DNA of 64,000 bases, from contig CM077596.1 of the NCBI GenBank assembly GCA_039654915.1, positions 55,054,501-55,118,500 of the forward strand, given 5' to 3'. Below, piece by piece: positions 24,269-36,657 of this stretch. Position 1 is the first letter of the stretch. The number at the start of each line of letters is the position of its first letter. A program made the position numbers and the translations under genes. The notes under the pieces were generated by a model that was given only the letters and a program-made list of their open reading frames with translations, was not told the origin of the DNA and made no database searches. Origin of the DNA: Aquilaria yunnanensis (Eukaryota > Streptophyta > Magnoliopsida > Malvales > Thymelaeaceae).

Positions 24269-27200
24269 CTAAGGATTTTCTTCTGCAGCAAGTTTTGCCT
24301 TCCTCATCACCTCAACCCTGATTCTATTGGTCTCATCCTTTATAATTTCAGCTGCAATTGCCCGCCGGTAGTAACGTGATGTCTTGTCTTGTAGTCAACA
24401 TACAACATAGGTACGATGTCTAAGTTAAGTCGATATTGTAATCTGTACTCACATTCATAGTACATAATGGTAAACTTACCGATCCAAGATCACTGTCAAA
24501 CTCTTCCCCTTCAAACAGTTCCATATGTTTCATAGCAAACACACCACAGTCTTTATTATTCGACAAATATGATTTGCCTTTCATTCTTTTCTTCCATTTT
24601 GGTGTCATATGTCCCCATTCAAAGTTCTTGAACACCGAGCATTTTGGGTGTTTGATTGAGTGAAGGTACTCCATTAAAAGGATTGTCTGTAAATATGGAA
24701 TTACTCACTTTGCAAGTAACATAGAGAAACGTAACATATAATGTGTATAATGCCTTGCCGTTTGGCCTTCCAGCTCACCATACAATCTGAAATCCTCTTT
24801 CAAATTGTTGATAACATGTATTATCTCATCCTTAAAGTCTATGCAGACAACATAGTAATGTCCGTGTTGTAATATGGGTAGGAAAACCTGTGGTAAAGTC
24901 CAATGTTACTTCTCAATGTGGTAAGAATAAACAAAAGATGGCAAGTGTCAACCAATATGTCTAGTTTTTCTATACCAGCTCATACGGTGTGATGGAGGGA
25001 ACCTTATTCGTGAGCAGCCAACCATTAATGGTTTCAGACAATCGCACAATGGTGCTCTTGTTCTCACCTTCCTTTTCACTGCTCAATTCAACTCCAACAT
25101 GATAACCCCCAATAACTAGCTGCATTTTATACATAAAATCAGAGCTTCAATAATACATCCTATACTGACAATTAAATGTATTCTTACACAGAATAATACA
25201 TACACAGAATAATACATATCATATACAGAGTAATACATGTCTTACCCACAAGTGTTCACCCGACAACAACCAGTGTAAGATGGTTTGCTACTAATACATG
25301 TATGCTTACACAGAATAATACATATTATGCACATAATAATACAGTTGCTCACCCAGATATGTGCACTTAAGAACAATCGTCTTAGAACTGATCGTTCACG
25401 CTCCTTTGCATTAAGGGCCAAACACCATGCATCCATGATCGTAATGTCTATTTCGCTTTTATCTCGCAAAGTGAGAAAGCACTCCCGAGAAACTACATGG
25501 TTGTTGCCATCATCATATAATAACTCCCTAGTAACAAACAGAGTTGTTAGACAATGCACGTTCACACATTATACTTTTGACATTATCACATATGAAACCT
25601 TACGATTTATCAAGTTCGGCACGCATCCCATAATCTACAAGGACTGCATCATCATCGGGGATTTGATACTTAGCACCGTCCTTCCCCATTCCTTGCATGA
25701 ACGGTGACCGTAAACATGCAGCCTTGACTTTCTTTCTATGTGGCCTCATTGTTGGAAGTTTGACAGTAGCATTTCCTAATGCATCTTCATCACCGACATC
25801 TTCTACCCCCACAACTGTTGTTGCCTTGAAACCTTGATCCAAATCAAAATCACGTGCATCATGTTGTTCCTTCTCAACTGCAATGTCTGCAGATTCCATT
25901 CCCTTCATTCCTTCCTGCCCTTTGGCTTGCTTCATCCCTGTCCTACATTTACACATTGCCTATGTTATCTTAACATGTTTAGTATAACATATGGAGATAA
26001 TAACCAAAACTGTGCATTCACAAATACCTGCAGATCCGTACAACAGCTGACAACAAGCCTACGTAATCTGGTGAATCATTTCTAATGACTCATCCGTAAA
26101 CTGGGTAAATTGAGAGCTGCTAACATTGCCTTCCTCTATTGGCTTCAGAAACGAATGCAATTCCTTCTCCATCTGTGGGAATTGACTGCTCACTCTCTCA
26201 ACTTGGGACCGGAACCGTTTGTATGCCTCGCTTATCTCTTTCCCATATGAGATAAGGAGATTCATTTCACTCTCCCAAGACCCCGGAGGAGTCTGGCATA
26301 TCCACCGCCTTTTTATCCCCTTTCTGGCCTAATAATTCAGCTACTTTATTTGCCTCATCAATATCATTAGGCGGAGCCAACCGGCCGTGGCCAAATCCAC
26401 CAATCTTTCTCCTTTCTTGCAATAGCCGCCTCAGTACTGCATCATGTGTCCATCCAATTATACGCGGTACTTCTCTAGGGATCATCCGGCGAAAAAAAGG
26501 GATAACCTGGTCAAGATATAGCATCTGTATGGACAAAACGATATTTTTTTATCAATTTTAAACATTCAGGATCCAGAATAATACAGTTAACACGTAGTTC
26601 CACACATACTAGATCTATTAATACTCATAAACAAAAGTGTATTCTCATAAACACATACAATACGTAGATAAGTACATATTGTATCTACATTACTACATTG
26701 CTCACCCATTTTAACATAATATCACAACCGCAATTGAAAGTAAATGATTAGAGATTCAAGCTTACTTGCAGGAAAAGGAGGCACCCATTCAACATCTGTG
26801 GCCTGGTTTCCTGTTTCCACTTGTACATTTCATCTCCCAACTCTGCCAGTGTAAACGCACAAAAGTTCATCTTTGGGACATCCTCAAGATTTCTGATAAA
26901 TCTCAAGAACTTCCAGTTACAATGTGCCCGGGAAGCGGGTGCCAGTAACCTTGACACAATACAGACAATGAAATTTCGCTTGAACTCATCTCCAGCATCC
27001 TTATCTTCCTCCACTGCTTTGTCGATTGCAAATACATACGGTCCATCTTTGTTCTTTGTATTGCATTCTGGCCACTTCACTGCAAATGCCTCCCGGACAT
27101 CTGAATATGTCTTAGGACCAAACAGTATGTTTCCATTTGGCAACCCAAGAACCAAACGCACATCATCATCCACCAGCTCAATCTTGCTCGAACCGAGATC

Positions 27201-29238
27201 AATACTCATGTTGATTGGGTTAAACCTTTCAACCATCCAATTTATCAGATCCTTACACACCCATCTACATTGCAACCTTAAAATGCCTCCAAACCCCATG
27301 TCTTCAACAACACGCACGTGTTTCTCAGATGCTAATAGCGTTTCAAAAACCTTAGTGATCTGTCGGGGTGAGCAATGTGTATTAAATCTGCATGAAACAA
27401 TGCAACTTAGTTAGTTAAGGTAACACTTGAAATTTGTAATGTAAGATCATCCCCCAAACGTATAATCAAATTTTAAACCTATCACTTTTCCCCCCATCTT
27501 CTTCTGATTCTACTGTTTCATTTTCCCTTGCCCCCGTTGACTCGCCCTTCCTATGCTTAGCTCGTCCTTCTCTTACTAGCCTGCATATAAGCACAAATCA
27601 ATATGAAAATATGTACTTTTATAACAATGCAAACATAAAGCAATGCTACTTTGGTACCTTTCCTCCCTCTCGCTCTCATCATCTGACTCTTCACTGATGA
27701 CGTAAAAATGTTGTAAAAAATTAGTAGAAACTAGAATGAGTAATGGATTAGTAGGCGATCAGAAAACATTAGCCTCAATGTATTAAACTGTGGATGCAAT
27801 GTATTCAACTGTGCATGTAATGTATTAAATTAGAAGTATAATGTTTTAAACTAAGTTTTTGGTACCTTTCACTCATTCCACTGCTTTGTTCCTCTGAGTC
27901 TACACTGACGTAGTACTCATCTAACTTTGCCTTTTGCTTTGGCTTTCTTGAAACACTTCCCTTTTCCTTCACTGTTTCACTTTCCCTTGCCCCCGTCGAT
28001 TTGCCCTTCCTGCGCTTAGGTCGTCTTTCTCTTACTAGCCTGAATATAAGCACTAATCAATATGAAAATACATACTTCAATAACAATACAAACATAAACC
28101 AATGCTACTTTGGTACCTTTCCTCTCTCCCGCTCTCATCATCTGACTCTTCACTGATGACGTAAACATGTTGTAAAAAATTATTAAAAACTAGAGTGACT
28201 AATGGATTAGTAGGTGATCAGAAAATATTATCCTCCGTGTATTAAATTGTGGATGCAATGTATTTAACTGTGCATGTAATGTATTAAAATAGAAGTATAA
28301 TGTTTTAAACTAAGTTATTCGTACCTTTCACTCATTCCCCTGCTTTGTTCCTCTGAGTGTACACTGACGTAGTACTCATCTAACTTTGCCTTTTGCTTTG
28401 GCTTCCTTGAAACACTTCTCTTTTCCTTCCTGCCCAAATATTTTTGCACATACTTAATTCAACACCCACAAATATCAAATCCACTATACCACATACAAAC
28501 TACGCCTAAATACATATGTAACCTACCGCAACACATATTATGTTAAATAGCATAACAAAGTAGGATACCTTTTCCGTTTCTCGCTGCGCATCTCAGACAC
28601 AACAGTTTCAGCATGCGATTTCCTATAAGATTTAACAACATTGCACAACTTAATTATTATACAATCAATTAACAAAGAATTTTTTACTTCCCAATAAGCT
28701 GCATTACCTCATTTCCCTCCTGCCATGACCAAGCTTTCCTTCACCCTTAGGTCTTGAACTCTGTGCACTTCCTACCTCCTGTTTACGCTTCTGCAACCTT
28801 GTTCTTGCCCATCCAGACATTACTCCCTTTTCTCGTATACTTTTACACTCCTTGTGAGGCCGCTTAACCCTATATAAATCATAATACATCATATCATCTC
28901 GTTAATAGCACCCCTACTCACTCATATTCTTATACTTTTACATACCTGATTATTTCAAAATCTGAGTCCTCGTTCTCTTCTTCACCCCCTTCCATTGTAA
29001 AACGTTCCATTGAACTACCTTTACTTGCACCTCTGACTCGACGAACAACAACGGGGGTTTCCATATATGGTACCCTGCATACCAACAGACACTTTAGCTC
29101 TCATTCATATCACCACCACACAAAAAACTAGTAAGACAAAATGAATTCAAAGGGTTCTCCATATAGTTGGTACTGTGAATAGTCTATCTCCCCTGCTCCC
29201 TCCTCACTGGACTCACCACTTCCATCTTTCCTAGCCAT
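24269..29238 (-). CDS. Ulp1-like (C48) cysteine protease gene of the MULE, multi-exon
   Basis: Likely start ATG at 29238 (MARKDGSGESSEEGAGEIDY); stop near 24269. Early exons (29.1-27.5 kb) are Lys/Arg/Glu-rich, for example VPYMETPVVVRRVRGASKGS, KRPHKECKSIREKG and SVSRKPKQKAKLDEYYVS. A central exon (27317-26748) has GFGGILRLQCRW and DDDVRLVLGLPNG, the transposon-linked plant domain usually upstream of Ulp1. The protease domain is at the end: LPILQHGHYYVVCIDF with His codon 24860-24858, IIHVINN where the Asp of the triad is Asn, and NNKDCGVFAMKHMELF with Cys codon 24548-24546. The family cleaves SUMO or SUMO conjugates. All exons I could check are open, but I did not confirm every splice site. 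A ~460-bp block with two exons is tandemly duplicated. Confidence 0.75.
27500..28425 (-). repeat. Tandem duplication of an exon pair in the Ulp1-like gene
   Basis: GACGTAGTACTCATCTAACT occurs at 27907 and again at 28366, and the intron stretch AATCAATATGAAAATA at about 27595 and 28055, so the period is about 460 bp. Each unit holds an exon encoding SVSRKPKQKAKLDEYYVSV and part of a basic exon (RERR.KRRKG.STGARE). The duplication lengthens the basic N-terminal region without breaking the frame of the exons seen. Confidence 0.8.
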
Positions 29239-29311
29239 CGTCAAGATGTCATTATTTACAGGAAAAAAAAATACCATTAACCACTATATCTCATGCACAT
29301 GCTAAAATAGT

Positions 29312-29990
29312 AATGTATCATTCTGTATTAGTTATGTATTAAACTGGTTATGTAATGTACAATGACAGAATTACACAAATGTGATAGCACATTAAACATA
29401 CACTAATCATAATGGAAAACCCAACAATCAAATAATCCAATGATAGAATTACATAAAAAACTCTTGGATAATCATTTTTTTATAAAACTCACGATTTATC
29501 ATTCATGGAACTTTGCATATCTAACTGGAAAAGTAATGTACCATTATGTATTAGTAATGTATCATTCTGTACGATTTATCACTCAGTCTCATACGTGTTA
29601 GATTCAAATCATCACAACGCTAATTTCAGACATTGTGTTCTTCCAAACACTAAAACAGATATGTTCTCATAACATACAAAAACAACATTACATCTCAGAT
29701 TCATGAACCTTTTAGACATCGAAGCACACGGATAGGACTTTCACGTATAATGAACCTTGCTAACATCTCAGATTCAGAACAATACATGATAATTTCAAAG
29801 AACACGATTCATGAACCTTGCTAACATAACAAAGCATAACAATATTATATATAACAGCCAAGTTATTAAACTGAAAAGGCAATGTATCATTCTGTATTAG
29901 TTATGTATTAATCTGGTTATGTAATGTACCATGACAGAATTACACAACTGTGATAGCACATTAAACATGCACTAATCATAATAGAATTAA
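29312..29990 (+). repeat. Direct ~100-bp repeats in the MULE subterminal region
   Basis: AATGTATCATTCTGTATTAG begins at 29312 and 29881, 569 bp apart, and both copies continue through TGATAGCACATTAAACAT. Variants of the same TAATGTAT/TTAAACTGG words are scattered from 27.7 to 30.3 kb. This looks like subterminal repeat sequence that could serve as transposase binding sites, though that is inference. Confidence 0.6.
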
Positions 29991-30529
29991 TCACAACTGT
30001 AAAAGTAATGTATCATTTTGGTTATCCACTGTATTAATCTGTATGTGTACTGTGCATATCCACACACTACTCATAATGGAAAGTAGGACAATAAATTCCC
30101 AACTGTCCAAACACAAACACAACATTACATCCAACATCTACAAAAATACAAAACCAAACTACCCTACAAAACACATCCCAAACATGTCGACGTATAATTA
30201 TATCTCACGCACATGTGAAAATAATACATGTATCACTACTGATAATCATTGTAACAGTATTCCCTAACAATGCCAGTGTATTATTCTAGTAAATGCATGT
30301 ATTAAACTGGAATGGAAACAGATTCAGCCAATGTAACAGAACCGCATCTATTTCTCCTTCGTCGTCTTTCAAATCGATTCATATCCCACTCAGTCTCATA
30401 CATGTCAGATTCAGATCATCACAAACACAAATTTCAGTCATTGTGTTCGTCCTTCCTATCTAACATTTCAGATTCAGAACAATACATACTAATTTCAAAG
30501 AAATCACAAATCAAATGGCGAGCCCATAC

Positions 30530-30984
30530 AGTTTCTCGCTATTTAACAACTCTCAGTAGTTGACCTACCCTCACAACACAAAAATCATCAAAAAAAAATC
30601 CCAATGTCACCTTGGCAAAATCGCGAACCCCTGTCGTCCCTCTCACGACGCCCGTTCCCTTTCCCGCCGGCTCCCCAACTGTCCAGCACCTTCGTAGATG
30701 ACGGACGGAACCTTCGAAATGAAATCCCCCACTCGAGGGCAGCATTTTCTCTGATTTCGTGACTTTCGGCGAAGCGGCAGTTGAGTTCAGGGAGTGCTCA
30801 ATCGTCGGTTTTAGGTTTATGAAACAATTAGGAGATTTTCTATGGAATTCGGACTCAAAAGAGGTAACTGCCTCAATATGGCCCATGTTTCTCGCGTGTT
30901 ATCTCTTTTTTCAAATTTACTGACAGAAGACGCGTTAACGTCGTTAATTGGTGTATATACACCAGGTGTATATTCTCTATTCTC
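30530..30984 (-). promoter_or_regulatory. GC-richer right end of the MULE, possible promoter/leader of the Ulp1-like gene
   Basis: Between 30540 and 30890 base composition rises and the minus strand stays open for 115 codons (MGHIEAVTSFESEFH...), without a recognisable domain. It lies 1.3 kb upstream of the first Ulp1 exon and next to the element end. It may be a 5' untranslated exon or promoter, or a captured fragment. I cannot choose between these. Confidence 0.3.
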
Positions 30985-33768
30985 ACATTTTAGTGATTAA
31001 AATGTGCACATGGAAACTTAAGGGAGGAAAGTGTCACATGTAAAGTACTTGGGGACTAATGTTGGCATTGAACCAATTTGTAGGACATGTGTAATCTGCT
31101 GCCAATTGCTAATTAATGCGTCCAGAAACTTATTTTTCTCATGGTTGTGCGTTGAACGTGTGGAATCCTTTGTCTTGCGCCCATTAATGCGCCAGGAGCA
31201 ATTTATACGCCTAGCCTTTGTTATTTGCTTGTGTTGGCCGAAAATGAAATCAGTCAAAAAAATGAAACAAGCTTCAGCGTTTGTTTCTTTCTGGTGCGAA
31301 TAGGCTGGTAGCCGAGAAATTAGAGGGATTCAGAGTGTGTTGAGCGAAGCTTGGAGATTTTTGCTATGCTGTTGATGAAGTTGAAGCTTGGAAGAGAAAT
31401 CAAGCTTAGATTAAGGAGGTAAGGCTCATAATCACTTGTTTTTCTTGGTACTTTTCCATGAATAAGTGATTATGATAGCTAATTGAAGGCTTATTGTGAT
31501 AGGCAATATATTTGAGCTTCAACCTTAGTTACTCGAGCAATCGAGAGCTAAAGCTTTGATTGTGAGGTAGGGTTCTCACTTTTACTTGTTTTCTTGGTAT
31601 TTTTCCATGAACAAGTAATTATGGCAGCTAAGTGATGGTTATATAATGCTATATGATCTTAGCTTGCTAGATGGGCATATTGAGGAGATACAGTTGTGTA
31701 TAAATTGGCTAGCTAGTCAAGGTAATGGCATGTGTTAAAATTCCTAGTGAGGGAGGCCAACTCGCTAGTGAATTTGGAGCTCTAGTGGAATGGGAGTGAA
31801 ATTGTGAAGGTGGAAGTGCCAAAGTGCACATGGACACATGCTAGTGGATATGGCCGAATATACCTTGTGGTGTGTGTGTGAGTTCTGTGTGCTTGGTTGT
31901 TTGTTTGTGCATGCTAATCCGTATATTGATGGATTATGATGATTATATATGTTGGTATATTTCTTTTTTGTGTTTTCCTTGTTTTCATGTTTTTCTTGCA
32001 GGATAAGTAAGCTTGTGGAGGTTAAGTCATTGGACTTAACTAAATAGACCTTATATGGTCGTTTGTGAAACCCTACTGAGTAATTGTTACTCACTGCCCA
32101 TACATTTTGTTTCAGGAAAGGATATACAGCTTGAGTAGTTTGCTTGAGTTGCTAGTTTGTGTGCTAGTTAGTACACTTTTTTGCTCGAGGTATGTGCCAA
32201 TTGAATCTTGGCTTGAATACTTACATTACAAGTCTTATGGCTTAAGGCTGAAACTTATGTTCTAGGTTTGCAGGCTTTTGTAGTTGTGGGATCAGTCTAG
32301 GTACAGGAAGGATGTGTGGATTTGGACCCTGGATATGGTTTGTATGATTGGGTTGGTTCTGCAGAGTGTGCTATGTTTTGCACACTTAGGTACCTTCTGG
32401 AATAGTAGAGTACTTGGCTTGTAAAACTTAACCTTGGCTATTTTGGATATGTAGCATCCTTGGTATGTTTCCAAGCTAGTGATGCTTGTACTTAGGCTAT
32501 TTTGTGTGTATATGTAGCTTTGCTTGTACATGGTTTTGTATGTACATAGGGTGGATGCTTATGTGCCAAGTTATGTTAAGTTATGAGTATGTGGATATGT
32601 TTCTTGGAGATGCCTCTTGAGATACTGTGTTTAGCTAAATATACATGTGCATGGAAACTTTGATTTTCAAAACTATGAAGATGTGGGCTCCTTGGTTGTC
32701 ATACACGTAAGTAGCACACTTGACGAGCACACATCCTAGACACTTAACAGATTAAGTGTATACCTTGCTTGTGTTGCATGTTAGAGGTTGGGCCCTACTT
32801 AAGCTGCAGGTTGTTGTTCTAAATAAGCCTCCTGGGACATATCCCAGCTCTCAGCTTTAGAAAATAAAACTTAAATAATAGGAAGTTATTAATACCCGGA
32901 TTTATGTTTAATCAAAGGAATCTTAGGTAAACGGGTGAGTGGTACTGAGAGTGCACAGGTTGGGGCCTGTGTGGGATGTGACACTATCTCCGACACTGAA
33001 GCAGCATCCTCCACAACAGAAGTAGCCTATTCCCTTCTCTCATTCATTCCTGATGCCGCCTCGATCCAACGCTGCCTCTATATTCCTTCTGCCTACTTGA
33101 GTTTCGATTGGATTTCAAGACATCGTAGAAACCCAATAGCATATTGACATCAGATTTCCAATCGGAGACCCAATAGTGGATTAACATCAGGGGAATTAGA
33201 TATGCCACGATTCTATGCTGCCATTGACAAACAAAGTACGTGAAGAAAAGAATAGGGCCTAGAAGTTGAGCATGTTTTTCGTCTCAATGATTCATCTAAT
33301 TTGTTCAAATACTTTCCATCCAACAAGTGGCACGATTCATCCATCTCAAAGTGGCACGATGCGCTGTCAAAAAAGCGGTGGGGGAGTAGCCTATTTTCGG
33401 TTGTGAAAGAGGCTGCTTCGATGTTGGAGATATGAGAAGAGGAAAGTGAAGAAGAAGCTAGAAAGGTTGTGGAAGGCAGAGATCCAGCGGAGGAAGGGGC
33501 AGTGGCGGCAGCTGCTCTATTAAAGATGGATAGTGTGAGAGTTAGGCTAAATCAAGGGACTAAAATGACCGATTCATCAAAGTTCAGGGTTCGAATTGAT
33601 CCACTTTATAGTTCAGAAGCAAACTATCAGAGTCACCATAGTTTAGGGTTTGAATTGCCCCACTTATGAAAGTTTAGGATTCGAATTGATCCATTTTATA
33701 GTTCAGGGGGCAAACTGCCCGAGTTACCATAGTTCAGGGGAGCAATAGGTATTTAGGCCAATTTATAA

Positions 33769-34675
33769 CCCCAGAAGAAACTGGTGGTGGGCCGGTAAAC
33801 TACAGAGATGGATGGCCCAGATCAGATCCATCTCTCTCTAACTTACACCCACCCTTTTGCTATTTCTGGAGCGTGTACTTAGACATATTTACCCCATCTC
33901 AAGACATATAGGCCCGTGTGGAGCTCACAGGAATAATGGCCCAGATCTGTTTATTATAGCTGTAACTTGTAACAATACAATTTTCCGTCCAAATATCAAT
34001 GATGTTATAGTTCATCTTAATTCAATGTTTTGATTAGACATGAATGAGAGATTTATTTATATTTTGTTTATGATTACTGGAAAGATTTGGAAAGGATTAG
34101 GAAATTTGGAGCAAGGGTGGAAACAAGTCGAGCCTCTCATCAAATTGTTCAAACTCGATTTCAATTTTTTTTTATCGAACCGAGCCTCACAAGTTTTGAG
34201 CTGAACTTCGAGTTTTATTTTAAGTTTGAACTCTTGTCGAGCCAAGTTTTAAAGCTAGTACTGTTCGGCTTGAATTCTTATCAAGTCTATTGAGCCTAAT
34301 ATTTTTAATATGAAAATTAAATTAATTTTATATTTTAATATATCTAAACCCTAAAATTCTAATTTTTATTCTTTAAATTGAGCTTAAACCTTGAATCGAG
34401 CCTAAATCAAGGTTAAACCTTAAATTGAGTTTCGAATCAATCGAGCCACTGAGCTGAGCTTGAACATTTTCAAACTAAGCTTTGAGCCCTAATTTCTAAA
34501 TTTGAGCTTGAGTTGAGTTAATTTTTTATGAGATGGGCCTTAAGCTTGGGTTATTCGGACTCAGCTCGGCTCGTTTCTACTCCATAACATCTTTATTGTG
34601 GGTAAAAGAGTAACCTCGATGGTGATTTGTGGGTGTGAGCAGCATTTTCGATTATAAAAACTTATTAATTTCAAA
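33769..34675 (+). other. Host flank of copy A with an old hAT-like repeat
   Basis: Host sequence resumes with CCCCAGAAGAAACTGGTGGT, as in copy B at 50641. From about 34110 to 34590 lies an insert that starts AAGGGTGGAAACAAGTCGAGCC-like and ends GAGCTCGGCTCGTTTCTACT-like with CGAGCC/GGCTCG words in between, resembling hAT-type MITEs. I see no clear 8-bp target duplication. This part is missing in copy B. Confidence 0.4.
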
Positions 34676-36657
34676 TTGTGGAAAGTTGTTCCATCTAAAT
34701 TGGAATAGGATGGAGGGAGTCAGAGGATTGGTACAGGCAAAGCTCACCACCACACACCACTAGCTATATGTCACGCCACGTGTCTATTAAAGTACGGCAG
34801 TGAATTTTCTTAACAGAATCGCTAACAAATATAATAAATCAAGCTCTGGAAAAATAAAATTAAACAAATCCTCAAATAAGCAAAATAAGAAAAAATAATA
34901 GAAAAGAAATCTAATTTCTAGGGAATCAAAACCAGTTCATGGAATGAGGTTCGGTGCTGGGTAAGTTGGTATCAAAAATTACTTTCAGCTCCTGTTGATC
35001 TGGTAAAAAATTCTTTGCTCCTTCAGTTGTAAAAAAAAACATTAGTCTAATTAGATCTTGTGTCAATAATTCATCTTCTGGCATCAGCCAATCTACCTTC
35101 CTTTTACAAATCTAGGTGATAAATTTTTATCTTCGTTTCCTTTAATTATGTGATTCGACAAAGGCTTCCTAGATGATAAATTTTTCAACCTAGAAGGCTA
35201 ATTTTTTAATTATGAACAGTTAAGCACTGCAACCCTGACTTCTTTTTTCTTTTTTTTTTATCATTTGAGTTTTTTTTTGTCTGTCTTTTTTTTTTTTTCA
35301 ATTTTAAGTGATAATGGCAACATTGTGGTTTTAGCTGCCTAGGAGTTCCAGATATAATATTAAAATTTATTTTCATCCAATAAATGTGTTTGTGAAAAAT
35401 TATAATGAGTTATTGTTGTATTATTTTCATATTTTTAAAAAAATTTCACTTAACTTATGTATCAATAGGAATTTTACAATTTAAGAAATTAAAAAAAGTT
35501 TATAAAATATTTCTAAAAAATTATGTATTTTAATTAATTTTTTTAAAGTTGGATATGAGAAAAAATTAATAAAAAATAATTACTGTATAACTTTTTTGAA
35601 GCTATTATTAGGTAGGTAGAGTGTTATCTTTTAAATAACATTAATTTTAAACCAAAATCAACAACATTAAAAATAAAACTGAAGTTGAAATAAGAGATAT
35701 TAAAAATAAAAAATAATGTAATTCGTTTTGTGTTTCTCATCCTCATGTTAATAAACTCAGTTGCTTGAAACGGTATGATTTGTTGATGGCTAAATTTTCA
35801 ATAGTTAGACTTGTGTTAACATAGATTCGCATAAAGTTCCGTTCTGTTAACATTTAAATCTCAATAGCAAATACGAATCCATAGAAATTTTTCTTTTAAA
35901 ACCATTTGATATGTGGAAGTGGAGCACCTTTTCTGTTAAATTTCTCTTCTTAAATCAGTCAACTCGTAACGAATATTTAAGAAAGGATTTTTTACTGTTA
36001 CTAATAATAAATATTAACGGAAATGTTAATATTTATATCAGTGGTGGTGATACAAATAAATGTTTTGGATCTCCTTTTACCAAGATGAAATTAATATACT
36101 CTGAAAATTAACACTTAATAAGAATTTATCAACTGATAAGAGTTGAAAAACTCTGTCCCATGGGCCATGAAATTAGTACGGCATTTTCTTTGACGCGTGG
36201 ATAAGAGCGTACTAGATCGGGCTGATACCAACGGGACCTCTATCCAGGTGGATAAGAACATACTCCAACTTGACTTTGGCAAGTCAAATAGTGTTTTTGT
36301 TAGGCTTTACAATTTGATGCAATGGTTATTACCTGTGCTAGATCCTGTAATTTGGCATTCCCTTAATGCATTGAGACGTAAAGTTGGAGCATGAATTAAT
36401 TTGCCTTTCCCCTTAAATCATGAATTAAGACGTTTTCTCTTAATGCATGCTCTTTTCACAATATATATATATATATGTCAACTAATTCATGATTTTATTT
36501 CTTTTAAAATGTTTTTATATAAAAATGGTACCTTAAAAATTATAGTCTCTAAATATAATTTTTTTAAAAATTTTTACAATATACATTTTTTTACTTCAAA
36601 CTTTAGTTAAAAAAGAAAGTAAATGATAAGTCTCATGACAGGCATTATCGCTGACTT

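Larger units (their letters stand above)
20431..30984. mobile_element. Mutator-like element of Kaonashi type, 10.55 kb
   Basis: A perfect 9-bp repeat ACATTTTAG lies at 20422-20430 and 30985-30993. The ends have only short imperfect inverted repeats: bases 14-35 from each end share CACC.GGTG.A.ATACACC in inverse orientation, 19 of 22 matching. Inside are two divergent transcription units: a FAR1-like transposase on plus (20726-23515) and an Ulp1-like protease gene on minus (29238-24269), tail to tail. MULEs with weak TIRs and an Ulp1-like ORF are known as Kaonashi elements. The transposase frame is intact, so the copy may be autonomous. Confidence 0.9.
20103..32983. mobile_element. Solo LTR (~2.3 kb) of a Ty3/gypsy-like element, interrupted by a MULE
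   Basis: The LTR parts are 20103-20430 and 30985-32983, beginning TGTTAGGACC and ending GGGATGTGACA. It is flanked by CTATT (20098-20102) and CTATC (32984-32988), a 5-bp target duplication with one change. The opposite TIR of the host element (minus strand near 33430) reads uninterrupted through this point, which proves an insertion. Near 32070 the sequence CCTACTGAGTAATTGTTACT resembles the conserved stretch in chromovirus (Tekay/Del) LTRs. No internal coding region remains. The strand of the LTR is taken as plus from that stretch only. Confidence 0.75.
19740..33759. mobile_element. Long-TIR Mutator-like element swollen to 14 kb by nested insertions
   Basis: The left end GGCCTAAATACCTATTGCTC recurs inverted at the right end (GAGCAATAGGTATTTAGGCC, with slight changes). 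The inverted repeats extend about 400 bp, each holding two ~98-bp subrepeats (CCCCTGAACTATGGTGACT). Flanks are a perfect 9-bp repeat AATTTATAA at 19731-19739 and 33760-33768. Without its inserts the element is about 1.1 kb and non-coding. It was split by a solo LTR, which was itself split by a 10.5-kb Mutator-like element. Related TIRs bound the element at 52961-54035. Confidence 0.92.

Noticed and set aside
25242..27414. Plus-strand ORFs of 83-197 codons opposite the Ulp1-like gene
   Set aside because: Shadow readings of the minus-strand exons; the minus strand has the conserved motifs and splice borders.
32060..32110. Possible separate MITE around CTGAGTAATTGTTACTCA
   Set aside because: The palindrome is short, has no target duplication and fits the conserved stretch of the surrounding LTR.
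34087..34293. ORF pair at 34057-34293
   Set aside because: It falls in the CGAGCC/GGCTCG-rich hAT-like repeat and is antisense to an equally long ORF; repeat-derived.
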